A DNA stretch of 64,000 bases from an uncultured Pelagibacteraceae bacterium (lineage in GTDB: Bacteria; Pseudomonadota; Alphaproteobacteria; Pelagibacterales; Pelagibacteraceae): assembly GCA_902595635.1 (NCBI GenBank), contig CACJQT010000005.1, forward strand, positions 1-64,000, in the 5' to 3' direction. Shown here one piece after another: positions 19,571 to 29,649 of this stretch. The position numbers were made by a program, and so were the translations under genes. Position 1 is the first letter of the stretch, and each line of letters opens with the position of its first letter. The notes under the pieces are model-generated. The model searched no databases. It was not told the origin of the DNA and saw only the letters and a list, made by a program, of their open reading frames with translations.

Positions 19571-21133
19571 TTAGTCAAAGCTCGCAAAACGGAATAACGG
19601 TTCGTTATTCGGTCTTATCGGAACATTAACATCTTTTTTTGCAGCCCAAGATATAACTTGGTGATGTAAAGGAAGATAAGAAATATCATCTTTTACTATT
19701 TTCCAAGCTTTAGCTATCGCAGCATTTCTCTTATCTAGGTTAACTTCACCTTCCATAACTCTTATCGCGGCATCTACATCAGAGTTACTAAAGTTAACTC
19801 TGTTCCAGCTTGCTCCACTTTCATATAAGTAATGGAAAACATAATGACTATCTAAAGTTGGAACTCCCCAACCTAACATATAAAAGTCACCTTGATTATC
19901 TTTTAGTTCTTTAAAGTGCTTACTTTTTGTTTGAGCAAATAAATTTACTTTAACACCGATTTTACCTAACATACCAACAACAGCTGTACATATAGCTTCA
20001 TCATTTACATACCTGTCATTTGGACATCTAAGCTCAACTTCAAATCCATTTGGATATCCAGCATCAGCTAAAAGTTTTTTTGCAGCAGCTACATCATAAG
20101 GAAGTCTCTTATCAAGTTCCTCTGTGTATCCATTAACACCTGGAAAAGTAATTATTCCAGCAGGTTCACTTAAACCTCTCATTACTTTTTTCTTAATAGC
20201 CTCAATATCTATTGCTTGATAGAGAGCTTGTCTTACTGCTTTCTTTTTAAATGGGTTATCACCTGTATTACCTGTTCTAAGTTTATCTGCTCCCTGATCC
20301 ATTCCTAGGAATATAGTTCTCATTTGAGCAGTGCTTTCCACTTTGTGAGCAGGTGAATTTTTAATTCTAGCCAAATCCTGCACAGGTGCATCAGTAACAA
20401 CATCAATTTCACCAGATAAAAGAGCTGCAACTCTAGTAGCTGCATTTTTTATAGGTAGTAGATGAATTTCAGTTACTTTATCATCTTTCATTGTTCCCCA
20501 CCATTTTTTATTACGTTTGAAAACTGTTTTAGTGTTTGGTTCTCTTAATGTAATTTTAAATGGTCCAGTCCCCATAGCATTTGTGGCTGAAAATGTTTCT
20601 TGTCCAGCATCCCAGTTCTGCGCCATAACTGCAAAATTCTTTTCACTCCATTTTTTTGACATTATAAAAATGTTTGAAAGTTGGTTTAAAAGAATTGGAT
20701 TTGGTTTACTTGTTGTTATTTCTACTGTGTAGTCATTAACTGCTTTTACACCTGATACTGTACTTATATATTCTTTAAAATCAGATGTTCTTTGTTTTGC
20801 TCTTAAAATACTAAATACAACATCTTCAGATGTAAATGGAGTTCCATCAGAAAATTTAACATCTTCTCTTAATTTAAAGATCCAAGTATTAGGACCTTGA
20901 GTTCTCCATTCTGTTGCCAGTTGAGGTCCAATTTTCATATCTAATCCTCTAGTAACTAGAGCTTCATATACTTGTCTAGATACTTGAGTGGTAGGACCTT
21001 CGTTTTGAGCATGAGGATCAAGTGTTAAACTATCACCCTGCATTGACCATTTAATAGTTTTTGCAAATGCTTGTGTTGGAGCAAAAGCTAGAAAAAAAGC
21101 CAATAAAATTTTTATAAAATACCCATACTTCAT
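19571..21133 (-). CDS. Family 5 (peptide/nickel) ABC substrate-binding protein
   Basis: Signal peptide; MQGDSLTLDPHAQNEGPTTQVSRQVYEAL; KLREDVKFSDGTPFTSEDV. Confidence 0.95.
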   Translation of the reverse strand: MKYGYFIKILLAFFLAFAPTQAFAKTIKWSMQGDSLTLDPHAQNEGPTTQVSRQVYEALVTRGLDMKIGPQLATEWRTQGPNTWIFKLREDVKFSDGTPFTSEDVVFSILRAKQRTSDFKEYISTVSGVKAVNDYTVEITTSKPNPILLNQLSNIFIMSKKWSEKNFAVMAQNWDAGQETFSATNAMGTGPFKITLREPNTKTVFKRNKKWWGTMKDDKVTEIHLLPIKNAATRVAALLSGEIDVVTDAPVQDLARIKNSPAHKVESTAQMRTIFLGMDQGADKLRTGNTGDNPFKKKAVRQALYQAIDIEAIKKKVMRGLSEPAGIITFPGVNGYTEELDKRLPYDVAAAKKLLADAGYPNGFEVELRCPNDRYVNDEAICTAVVGMLGKIGVKVNLFAQTKSKHFKELKDNQGDFYMLGWGVPTLDSHYVFHYLYESGASWNRVNFSNSDVDAAIRVMEGEVNLDKRNAAIAKAWKIVKDDISYLPLHHQVISWAAKKDVNVPIRPNNEPLFRFASFD

Positions 21134-21194
21134 TTCTCTCTCCTATATTATTAAAATAAAAATCTAACTTATTAATTATGTAAACTAAAGTGAT

Positions 21195-21920
21195 TTAATT
21201 CACTATTTTTTTGAAGTTTTCGTAAAGAATTTTAGAATATTTGTTCATAGATTGAATATTGTCTTTCGCATCACTATCAAATTTATTAAGAGCTCCCCGT
21301 CCTAACTGACTCTCTAAAGCAGACTTATATTCAGGCACACATCCCCAGTCTCCTACAGTAGTATCTTTTATCTCTATATGAAATTGAATACCGTAAGCAT
21401 GTTTTTTATATTTAAAAATTTGGTATTTCGTTTCAGGAGATGACGCTAAAAGAGTTATATCATTATTATTTTCTAGATTTTGAACTTCATATGAGTGCCA
21501 TTGAAGTGATTTAATAATATCAGGATATTCTTTAAATAATAAATCATCCTTTTTACTATTTAAAAAATTAATATCTAAAATACCTATTTCTGGATTTTTT
21601 GATTTAACTACTTTACCTCCAACTACCTCTCCTAATAATTGACAACCTAAACAAAAACCTAAATACGGTTTATTTAAATCTACAACAAATTCTTTGATTT
21701 TCTTTTTCTCATCTATTAACCACGGGTAATCTTTTACCATCCAAGTATCCATTGGTCCACCCATACAAAACATTGCATCAAATCCAGTTAAATCATCAGG
21801 TATCTTTTCACCCTCATCAAGTTCTATAGTTTTAATATTAACTTTATCCTCTAACATTAAATCTTTAATATAACCAGGATCCTCAATTTTGATGTGTTGA
21901 AGAACAATTATATTTTTCAT
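21195..21920 (-). CDS. Type 1 glutamine amidotransferase-like protein
   Basis: YLGFCLGCQLLGEVVGG nucleophile motif; YGIQFHIE. Confidence 0.9.
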   Translation of the reverse strand: MKNIIVLQHIKIEDPGYIKDLMLEDKVNIKTIELDEGEKIPDDLTGFDAMFCMGGPMDTWMVKDYPWLIDEKKKIKEFVVDLNKPYLGFCLGCQLLGEVVGGKVVKSKNPEIGILDINFLNSKKDDLLFKEYPDIIKSLQWHSYEVQNLENNNDITLLASSPETKYQIFKYKKHAYGIQFHIEIKDTTVGDWGCVPEYKSALESQLGRGALNKFDSDAKDNIQSMNKYSKILYENFKKIVN

Positions 21921-22720
21921 GTGGCTGGCTTGAGCAATTTTAAAATTTTTTTATGATTTGATGAATTATTTGAAACAATTATATTTCCACCTAATGAAGC
22001 ATCCTTATTATCCCATGTAGTAATTATTCCACCTGATGCTTTTATAATTGGTATTATTGGATGTATATCCCAAATTTTGTTAGCACATTGAGCTACAACA
22101 TCTAATCTTCCTTCTGCTAATTGACAGTATGTTAGTGCATCGAAACATGGAAACTGCATTCTCTTAATAAATTTCATAATTTTTTTTTGTTTTTGAAAAG
22201 ACAAAGTTCCATGAAAAGCCGCAGCTAACTTTAAATAATTAAATTTAATTTTTTTGTTAACTTTTAATTTTCTTCTTTTTCCATTTTCAAATACAAAAGC
22301 AAATTTGTCATTTTGATTTAAATAGTATCTTCTCATTCTTGGGAAATTGGCTAAACCAACCATTGGTTTATTCTTATAATTTAAAGAAATTAAATTGCTC
22401 CATGTAGGATTACCAGCAACGAATGATCTTGTTCCATCAATTGGATCAATTATCCAAGAAAATAGACTTTTTGTTTTTTTTACTCCAAACTCTTCACCAA
22501 TAATTTGATGATCTGGGAACTTGTCATTAATCTTTTGTCTTATAAATTTTTCAAAAGCTTTATCAGCACTGGTAACTGGATCGTAACCTTTGCCTTTTAA
22601 CTTGTTATTAATTGTAAAAGTTTTGTTAAGTTTAGTGTAATAGAAATTATTTAAATCCTTAGCAAGCTTATTCAAAAAGGTGTAATAAATCTTGAAATCT
22701 TTTGTTTTTTTGAAGGTCAT
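21917..22720 (-). CDS. Inositol monophosphatase family protein (HisN-like)
   Basis: IGEEFG; WIIDPIDGTRSFVAGNPTW; CANKIWDIHP. Confidence 0.9.
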   Translation of the reverse strand: MTFKKTKDFKIYYTFLNKLAKDLNNFYYTKLNKTFTINNKLKGKGYDPVTSADKAFEKFIRQKINDKFPDHQIIGEEFGVKKTKSLFSWIIDPIDGTRSFVAGNPTWSNLISLNYKNKPMVGLANFPRMRRYYLNQNDKFAFVFENGKRRKLKVNKKIKFNYLKLAAAFHGTLSFQKQKKIMKFIKRMQFPCFDALTYCQLAEGRLDVVAQCANKIWDIHPIIPIIKASGGIITTWDNKDASLGGNIIVSNNSSNHKKILKLLKPAT

Positions 22721-22807
22721 TTATCAGATGAGTAATAGTTAAAATATACAACTAGTTCAAATAAAATATCTTGAAAATTTTAGAATTTGGTAGAAGAATC
22801 CAGATAG

Positions 22808-23911
22808 ATGAAAATAGAAATCGATTCTAAAAAAGTATTTATAAATAGTGGAGATAATAAAGAAGAAATACATCCTTTTTGGCTTAGAGAAAGAATTAAT
22901 AACGAAGATGCTCTGGATAAAGGAAATCAACAAAGATTATTTGATCCAAATTCTATAAATACTAATATTGATATAGAAAAAATTGAGAATAAAGATGGAT
23001 TGCTTAATTTATTTTTCAATGATGGAACCAATTATAAAATAAAAGAAGATCAAATATTAAGTGAGTATAAATCACAAAATCTTGATCCTATTTCAATTGA
23101 TAAAATTAAATGGGATTCAAATTTTAATAATTTTCAAAAATTTAAATTTGAAAATGATATTTTTGAAAAAAAAATCATGTATGATTTATTGGTATCATTT
23201 TATAAATATGGTTTTGTAGTTTTAACTAATGTTCCAACTGAAGATAATTTTATTATAAAATTTGCAAATTCAATTGGTAGTGTCAGAAGAACAAATTTTG
23301 GTGAATTTTTTAATGTAAGATCTGTTCCTAATCCAAATGATTTGGCTTATACATCGTTAGCATTATCTCCACATACAGATAATCCATACAGAAAACCAGT
23401 TCCTTGTGTTCAATTATTGCATTGTATTACAAATAATGTGAGTGGAGGAAATTCTACCTTGGTTGATGGTTACACAGTAAGCGAAAAAATCAATAAGGAT
23501 TATCCAGAATATTATGAAATTTTATCTTCAGTTAAAGTAAAATTTAAATTTATAGATAAAACAGTTGTTCTAGAAGATATGTCTGAGTTAATTAAACTAG
23601 ATGAAAAAAATAATTTTAAACAAGTTAGATTTAGTCCAAGATTAGATTATGCTCCGATATTAGAAAAATCGAAATTGGATTTATTCTATAAAGCTAGAAA
23701 TAAAATTTCTGAATTATACAACTCTGATAAATATAAAGTTGAGTTCAAATTAGAAAATGGAGATTTATTAATGATGGACAATCACAGATTACTTCATGGT
23801 AGAACAAAGTATGATGTCAATGAAGGTGATAGATATTTACAAGGATGCTACATTGATTTCGACAGTACAGAAGGTAAACTTAGACATTTAAAAAGAAAAT
23901 TTAATCTTTAA
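22808..23911 (+). CDS. Gamma-butyrobetaine hydroxylase-like Fe(II)/2OG dioxygenase
   Basis: DUF971-like N-term (HPFWLRERI); LSPHTDNPYRKPVPCVQLLHC; MMDNHRLLHGR TauD/GBBH motifs. Confidence 0.88.
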   Translation: MKIEIDSKKVFINSGDNKEEIHPFWLRERINNEDALDKGNQQRLFDPNSINTNIDIEKIENKDGLLNLFFNDGTNYKIKEDQILSEYKSQNLDPISIDKIKWDSNFNNFQKFKFENDIFEKKIMYDLLVSFYKYGFVVLTNVPTEDNFIIKFANSIGSVRRTNFGEFFNVRSVPNPNDLAYTSLALSPHTDNPYRKPVPCVQLLHCITNNVSGGNSTLVDGYTVSEKINKDYPEYYEILSSVKVKFKFIDKTVVLEDMSELIKLDEKNNFKQVRFSPRLDYAPILEKSKLDLFYKARNKISELYNSDKYKVEFKLENGDLLMMDNHRLLHGRTKYDVNEGDRYLQGCYIDFDSTEGKLRHLKRKFNL

Positions 23912-24488
23912 ATAATTCTTTTATTTTTTCTTCAGCGTTTTTTATCGATTTTTCATAATCTAAAGCCATTTGATCTGCTGCAACTATATCGATTTTTTTA
24001 ATACCAAAAAAATTTAACATATGTATCAGCCATGGAGTTAAAAAGTCTTCTTCCCCTTGTATTTTTGTTCCACCAGAAGTAATTACTAGATAGACCTGCT
24101 TATCTTCTAATAAACCTTTTCTTCTTCCGTCATCCCCGTATTTAAATGTCAATTTTACTCTGGCTGCAAGATCAGCCCAAGCTTTCAGTGTTGCTGGTGG
24201 GCCAAAATTATAAATTGGCACTGATATAATGATTACATCACATTCTTTTAACTCCGATACTAACTTGTCAGACAATTCAAACATTTTTTTATGTTCGTCT
24301 GTTTGCTCATTCTCTGGAATTTTCATTCCAGACTCAGTTAAACCAGATATAAAAAGCATTTCGTCATCTAGGTCTCTATAAATGACCTCATCATTATCTT
24401 TTTTAACTTTATCAAGTATTTTTTTTGCAAGCATCCTTGAGGTAGAACCTTCTTTTCTAGCACTGCAATCGATTTGGTATATTTTCAT
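23901..24488 (-). CDS. NAD(P)H dehydrogenase (quinone)/FMN-dependent reductase, flavodoxin-like
   Basis: IISVPIYNFGPPATLKAWAD; start set to MKIYQIDCSARKEGSTSR at 24488. Confidence 0.85.
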   Translation of the reverse strand: MKIYQIDCSARKEGSTSRMLAKKILDKVKKDNDEVIYRDLDDEMLFISGLTESGMKIPENEQTDEHKKMFELSDKLVSELKECDVIIISVPIYNFGPPATLKAWADLAARVKLTFKYGDDGRRKGLLEDKQVYLVITSGGTKIQGEEDFLTPWLIHMLNFFGIKKIDIVAADQMALDYEKSIKNAEEKIKELFKD

Positions 24489-24490
24489 TT

Positions 24491-25198
24491 TTATCCAAGT
24501 TTTTGAAGTATAGGAAAATACTTTAATATGTAAAATCCTAAAGCTTGCAACTGGTTTGTAATCATTAATATTCCTGTTATCAATAATAATCCTCCACCAA
24601 GTCTTGAAATAGTTATCATTTTTGATTTTAGATTTTTTGTAACAACCATAAAACGTTGAATCAAATAACCTGATGCAATAAATGGCAATGCTAACCCTAG
24701 CGAATAAGACACAAGTAACAATATACCTCGATTCAAACTTTGCTCGATCGAAGCTAAAGCTAATATTGATCCCAAAATAGGACCAATACATGGAGTCCAT
24801 CCAAATCCAAAAGCCATACCAACTAATATGGAGCTAAAATTTCCTGATTTAATCTCAGTATTAATTCTTTTTTCATAATTTAAAAACTTAATATTAATTA
24901 ATCCCATAATATGAAGGGAGAAAATGATTATAATACTTCCTGCGATAATTCTTAATTCAAAAGAGTTACTCAAAATTAAAGAACCTAAAAAAGTTGCGGT
25001 AGCTCCAAAGCTTATAAAAACAATTGAAAAACCAAAAGTAAATAAAACTATAGGGAATATATTAATTGTTTTTTTTTCTAATAACTCATTTAAAGAGCTT
25101 CCAGAAATATAAGATATATATCCAGGTATTAATGGAAGTACACATGGAGACAAAAAGCTTATCAATCCAGCTCCAAATGCAACAAATAATTCTATCAT
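24491..25198 (-). CDS. ccdA: Cytochrome c biogenesis protein CcdA-like
   Basis: FLSPCVLPLIPGYISYISG; FGFGWTPCIGPILGSILALA. Confidence 0.92.
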   Translation of the reverse strand: MIELFVAFGAGLISFLSPCVLPLIPGYISYISGSSLNELLEKKTINIFPIVLFTFGFSIVFISFGATATFLGSLILSNSFELRIIAGSIIIIFSLHIMGLINIKFLNYEKRINTEIKSGNFSSILVGMAFGFGWTPCIGPILGSILALASIEQSLNRGILLLVSYSLGLALPFIASGYLIQRFMVVTKNLKSKMITISRLGGGLLLITGILMITNQLQALGFYILKYFPILQKLG

Positions 25199-27880
25199 TT
25201 AACCAGTATTTTTCATCGCAGCTGAAATACCTGCAATAGAAGTTAATAATGCATCATTAAGATCATTTTTTTTATCTGAATTTAATTTTTTGTTTTTGAT
25301 TTTATTCATAACTACTGCTTGAATTATATTTAATACTTCTGTGTAAATATTTCTTACAATAACTCCTGATCTAAATTTTTTTCTTTCATTTATAATTTCT
25401 TTTGGCGTAATCTTTTTATTTAATTTCTTAATAACTCTAAATTGGAACCTAAGTTTTTTTCCAACTCTTTTTAAATCTTTGTCAGCTAAATACTCCTCAT
25501 ATATTTTTGAAATATCTGGGTCCACTTTTGAAATTACCATATCCAAGATATCCATCATTGAATTGAAGAAAGGCCAGTTTTTTTCCATATCTATTAGTGT
25601 TTTTTCAAATTTTTTAATTGATGAATATCTTAAAGCTTCTGCACTTCCAAGCCATGCTGGTAGCATTAGTCTTATTTGTGTCCAAGCAAATACCCAGGGT
25701 ATTGCTCTTAAACCTTTGATATTATCAATATTCTTTCTTTTAGACGGTCTTGATCCAATTGAAAGTTTTCCTAAAGACACATGTGGCGTAACGGTTTTAA
25801 AATATTTAATAAAATCTGAGCTTTGATTAATATTTTTTCTATATGAACTTTTTGAAATATCAGACATTTTTTCAATTAGATTTCTCCAATCTTTTTTAGG
25901 GACTGGCGGTGGGGTTAATGTTGCCTCCATTACAGCTCCTATATAGCTACATAAATTATAAATTGCTAAAGGCTGATATCCATATTTCTGTTGAATTACT
26001 TCTCCTTGATCTGTTATTCTGATTTTTCCATTTACCGTATTTGGTGGTTGAGATTTTAAAGTAGCTTGAATTGGACCTCCGCCTCTACCCGCAGAACCTC
26101 CTCTTCCGTGAAAGAACGTAACATCTATGTTATATTTTTTAGCAATTTTAATAATTTCTTCTTGAGCCTTATATTGATGCCAACTTGCACAAATTTTTCC
26201 AGCATCTTTGCTTGAATCTGAATATCCAATCATGACTTCTTGTTTATTTTTTATTAAATCTCTATACCACTTTAATGAAAACAAACTGGCCATTATTGAT
26301 TTTGCGTTAATTAAGTCATCTAATGTTTCAAATAAAGGGACAACTCTTAATTTGTTTTTAATATTTGCTTCTTTTTGTAAATATAAAACGGATAGAATGT
26401 CAGATGCAGATGATGTCATTGAAATAACATAAGCTCCTAAACATTCAGACGGCTCTTCAGATAAAATTTTAAATGTTGACCAAACTTCTTTATTTTCTTT
26501 ATTTTTAAAATTAAAATTTTTTATGAAATTTAATTTTTTTTTCATCTTCGATGATAAAAATTTAATTTTTTCCTCCTCACTCCATTTTAAATAATTAAGT
26601 TTATTTTTTTTCTTAACAAGTTCATTCATTAACTGTGAGTGTCTAGACGATTCTTGTCTAATATCTAGTTTTGCCAGATTAATTCCAAAACATTTTGCTC
26701 TTCTCATTAAATCTAATAATTCGCCACTTGCTATATTTTCACTTTGATTTTCCTCTAAAGACTCACGTACAATTCTAAGAGGTTTTAAAATTTCCTCTTT
26801 CGAGTTTAGCAATTTTTTATAGTCCAAAGGTTTTTTATTCACTATGAACTGTTCAATTGCTCGGTGAGTAAATCTCATTTTATCCCTTAAAGGTCTTAAG
26901 AAAACTCTGTAAGGCTCAAATGATTTTCCTGTTAGTTTTTGAATTTTTTTCGAACATTTTCTCATTGAATACGATCTAATTAATTTTGTGAGTTCTTTTT
27001 CGTACAATTTTGCTGCTTCCCATCTTGATAATAACAAAACTTCTTTAGTTACTTTTGATGTTACATTTGGGTTTCCATCTCTATCACCACCCATCCATGA
27101 TCCAAACTCGATAGGATTAAAATTTTTTGGCAAACCTTTGCCCATATTTTTTAAAAATATCTCATTGAGTCTTCTGTAGACTTTGGGAACAGTCTCCCAA
27201 AGACTATCCTCTATTATAGCTAGACCCCATCGTGCTTCATCGGTCGGGGAAGGTTTCGATCTTTTTAAGTCATCTGTATTCCAGATAATGGTAAATTCAT
27301 CGTGAATTTTTTTATTTAAAGATTTTATTTTCAAAGAGTGATCTTTAAATAACTCTCTGTCTTCAAGTATTTCTGTAATTTTATGATATTTTTGAATTAA
27401 AGTTCTTCTTTTGACCTCTGTTGGATGAGCTGTCAAAACTATTCCAATATTTAGATTTTTTGCAAAACTATAAATTTTATTATTATTAATTTTTTTATTT
27501 TTAAATAATTGCTCAAAAATTTCCTCTATAAAAATATTTTTTTGATTTTTATCGTCTCTTTTATTTTCATATTGATTAAGTTGTCTAGATGCATCAATAG
27601 ATTCTGCTAGATTTATAAAATTCATAAAATGATTAAATGCTCTTGCAATCTTGTAAGTATTTTTTGGATTTATACTTTTTATTTCTTTAGATATTTTTTT
27701 ATATGATCTTTTTTGTTTTCTGTTTGCTTTTGATAACTTTCTAATTTTTTCAACAAGATTATAAAAACTTTCTCCTTCTTGTTCTTTAATTACATTCCCA
27801 AGTACAGTTCCTAAAAATTTAACATCTTCTCTTAAAGTTTTCGTGGGTATTCTCTCATAATAAAGATCTCTTTTTATCAT
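25199..27880 (-). CDS. ppc: Phosphoenolpyruvate carboxylase
   Basis: LTAHPTEVKRRT; GSWMGGDRDGNPNVT; IGYSDSSKDAG; FHGRGGSAGRGGGP. Confidence 0.97.
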   Translation of the reverse strand: MIKRDLYYERIPTKTLREDVKFLGTVLGNVIKEQEGESFYNLVEKIRKLSKANRKQKRSYKKISKEIKSINPKNTYKIARAFNHFMNFINLAESIDASRQLNQYENKRDDKNQKNIFIEEIFEQLFKNKKINNNKIYSFAKNLNIGIVLTAHPTEVKRRTLIQKYHKITEILEDRELFKDHSLKIKSLNKKIHDEFTIIWNTDDLKRSKPSPTDEARWGLAIIEDSLWETVPKVYRRLNEIFLKNMGKGLPKNFNPIEFGSWMGGDRDGNPNVTSKVTKEVLLLSRWEAAKLYEKELTKLIRSYSMRKCSKKIQKLTGKSFEPYRVFLRPLRDKMRFTHRAIEQFIVNKKPLDYKKLLNSKEEILKPLRIVRESLEENQSENIASGELLDLMRRAKCFGINLAKLDIRQESSRHSQLMNELVKKKNKLNYLKWSEEEKIKFLSSKMKKKLNFIKNFNFKNKENKEVWSTFKILSEEPSECLGAYVISMTSSASDILSVLYLQKEANIKNKLRVVPLFETLDDLINAKSIMASLFSLKWYRDLIKNKQEVMIGYSDSSKDAGKICASWHQYKAQEEIIKIAKKYNIDVTFFHGRGGSAGRGGGPIQATLKSQPPNTVNGKIRITDQGEVIQQKYGYQPLAIYNLCSYIGAVMEATLTPPPVPKKDWRNLIEKMSDISKSSYRKNINQSSDFIKYFKTVTPHVSLGKLSIGSRPSKRKNIDNIKGLRAIPWVFAWTQIRLMLPAWLGSAEALRYSSIKKFEKTLIDMEKNWPFFNSMMDILDMVISKVDPDISKIYEEYLADKDLKRVGKKLRFQFRVIKKLNKKITPKEIINERKKFRSGVIVRNIYTEVLNIIQAVVMNKIKNKKLNSDKKNDLNDALLTSIAGISAAMKNTG

Positions 27881-28767
27881 AAGTTAATTTTAAATTTTTT
27901 ATTAATCATTCCAAATACATTTGTTTTAATTTTAAAAAGATTTCCAGAAAGAGGAAAGAGTTTTAACTCTTTTTTGCTCATACCCTTTATTGCAGTAGTG
28001 ACAAATAACTCTGAATTTCTGTAACCTCCAAATGTACAATTTGTTATATTTTTTGTAGGCATATTAACACTATGCAACTTATTACCTTTCTTATTATAAA
28101 CTGAAATACAAGATCCATTGTAATGACAAATCCATAAGTTTTGGTAATTATCTAATGTCATTCCATCAGGAGATCCCTCATTTTTACGAAATTTAATAAA
28201 TATTTTTTTACTTATAACTTTTAAGTTTTTATCTATATAAATTTTATAAACTATTTTTTTCTTACTATCAGTATGGTAAAAACATCTTTTATTTATAAAT
28301 GCTGGTCCATTTGTTATCATATAATTTTTATCTACTTGATTTAAATTTAAATTACTATCTAGACAATAGAGAGATCCATTGTGAATATTTCTCTCTAAGT
28401 TATCCATAGTTCCAAACCATAATCTTCCTTGATGGTCTGTTTTCCCATCATTTATTCTATTATTTTTAAATTTTTTCTCTATTTTAATTGAAATTTTTTT
28501 ATTTTTTTTTTTTAAATCAACTATTCTAATTTCACCTTGTAAACCTAATACAAAAGTATTTTTTGAAACATGTGCTAAAAATCCAATTTCTTTTTCGATC
28601 TTGTAAATTTTTTTATTTTTGTTTTTGTAATTAAGCTTGAATATCTTTTTTCTTTTTATATCGACATAATAAAGTGAATTATGTTCTTTAACCCAAGTTA
28701 CTCCTTCGCCTAAAATGCATTTTGAATTCCATAAAACTTCTGGTTGCGAGGTTTTAATTTTATGCAT
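27877..28767 (-). CDS. SMP-30/gluconolactonase family protein
   Basis: LGEGVTWVKEHNSLYYVDI; NDGKTDHQGRLWFGTMD; SPDGMTLD. Confidence 0.92.
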   Translation of the reverse strand: MHKIKTSQPEVLWNSKCILGEGVTWVKEHNSLYYVDIKRKKIFKLNYKNKNKKIYKIEKEIGFLAHVSKNTFVLGLQGEIRIVDLKKKNKKISIKIEKKFKNNRINDGKTDHQGRLWFGTMDNLERNIHNGSLYCLDSNLNLNQVDKNYMITNGPAFINKRCFYHTDSKKKIVYKIYIDKNLKVISKKIFIKFRKNEGSPDGMTLDNYQNLWICHYNGSCISVYNKKGNKLHSVNMPTKNITNCTFGGYRNSELFVTTAIKGMSKKELKLFPLSGNLFKIKTNVFGMINKKFKINL

Positions 28768-28789
28768 TAATAAATATAAAATTTCAAAA

Positions 28790-29632
28790 TTATATTTGTA
28801 TCACTTTTGAATTTTGCTCACCTAAGTTATCTATATTTAATTTAAGTACATCTCCAGCTTTTAAAAATTGTTGTGGCTTCATTCCCATTCCTACACCTGG
28901 CGGTGTTCCGGTAGTTATAATATCTCCTGGCTGAAGAGACATAAATTTACTTACATAAGAAACAATTTTATCAACATTAAAAATCATAGTATTTGTATTT
29001 CCTGTTTGCATTCTAATACCATTCAAATCTAAGCTCATATTAAGGTTATTTACATCTGATATTTCATCTTTTGTAACTAGATATGGTCCAATAGGTCCGT
29101 AGGTATCATGAGATTTTCCCTTAACCCATTGTCCCATTTTTTCTATTTGCCACTCTCTTTCACTCAGGTCATTTACTAAGCAGTATCCTAAAATATAATC
29201 TTGAGACTGATTTTCTTTAATATGCTTTGCTTCTTTTCCTATTACAATTCCCAACTCCACTTCCCAATCTAATTTTTTTGATCCACTAACAAGTTCAATA
29301 TTATCATTTGGTCCAGAAATACAACTCGTTGCTTTCATAAATACTATTGGTTCAGTTGGTGGTTCTGCTCCGGTTTCAGCAGCATGATCTGAATAATTAA
29401 GTCCAATTGCAATAAATTTTCCTGGATTAGCAACACAAGAACCTATTCTTTCATTTGAAGAAATTTCGGGTAAATCAGATAAATTAGTTTCTTGCAACCT
29501 AGATATGATTTTAAAATTTAATGTGCGAGGCTCTAAGTCAGACAAAATAGAACTTATATCTCTTATTTTTCCATTTTTGTCTAAAGCTGCTGGTTTTTCA
29601 TTTCCATTAGATCCAATTCTTAGTAATTTCAT
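28790..29632 (-). CDS. Fumarylacetoacetate hydrolase family (2,4-diketo-3-deoxy-sugar-acid hydrolase/ureidoglycolate lyase-like)
   Basis: IGLNYSDHAAETGAEPP; DWEVELGIVIG; SHDTYGPIGPYLVT; GDIITTGTPPGVGMG. Confidence 0.93.
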   Translation of the reverse strand: MKLLRIGSNGNEKPAALDKNGKIRDISSILSDLEPRTLNFKIISRLQETNLSDLPEISSNERIGSCVANPGKFIAIGLNYSDHAAETGAEPPTEPIVFMKATSCISGPNDNIELVSGSKKLDWEVELGIVIGKEAKHIKENQSQDYILGYCLVNDLSEREWQIEKMGQWVKGKSHDTYGPIGPYLVTKDEISDVNNLNMSLDLNGIRMQTGNTNTMIFNVDKIVSYVSKFMSLQPGDIITTGTPPGVGMGMKPQQFLKAGDVLKLNIDNLGEQNSKVIQI

Positions 29633-29649
29633 TTTATCTCCTTTAATTA

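Noticed and set aside
24489-24800. N-terminal extension of the flavodoxin-fold reductase ORF (23901-24800)
   Set aside because: Overlaps ccdA coding in another frame; the conserved start MKIYQIDCSARKEGSTSR is at 24488.
25479-27179. Plus-strand ORFs inside ppc (25479-25826, 26208-26432, 26988-27179)
   Set aside because: Antisense shadow ORFs of a highly conserved enzyme.
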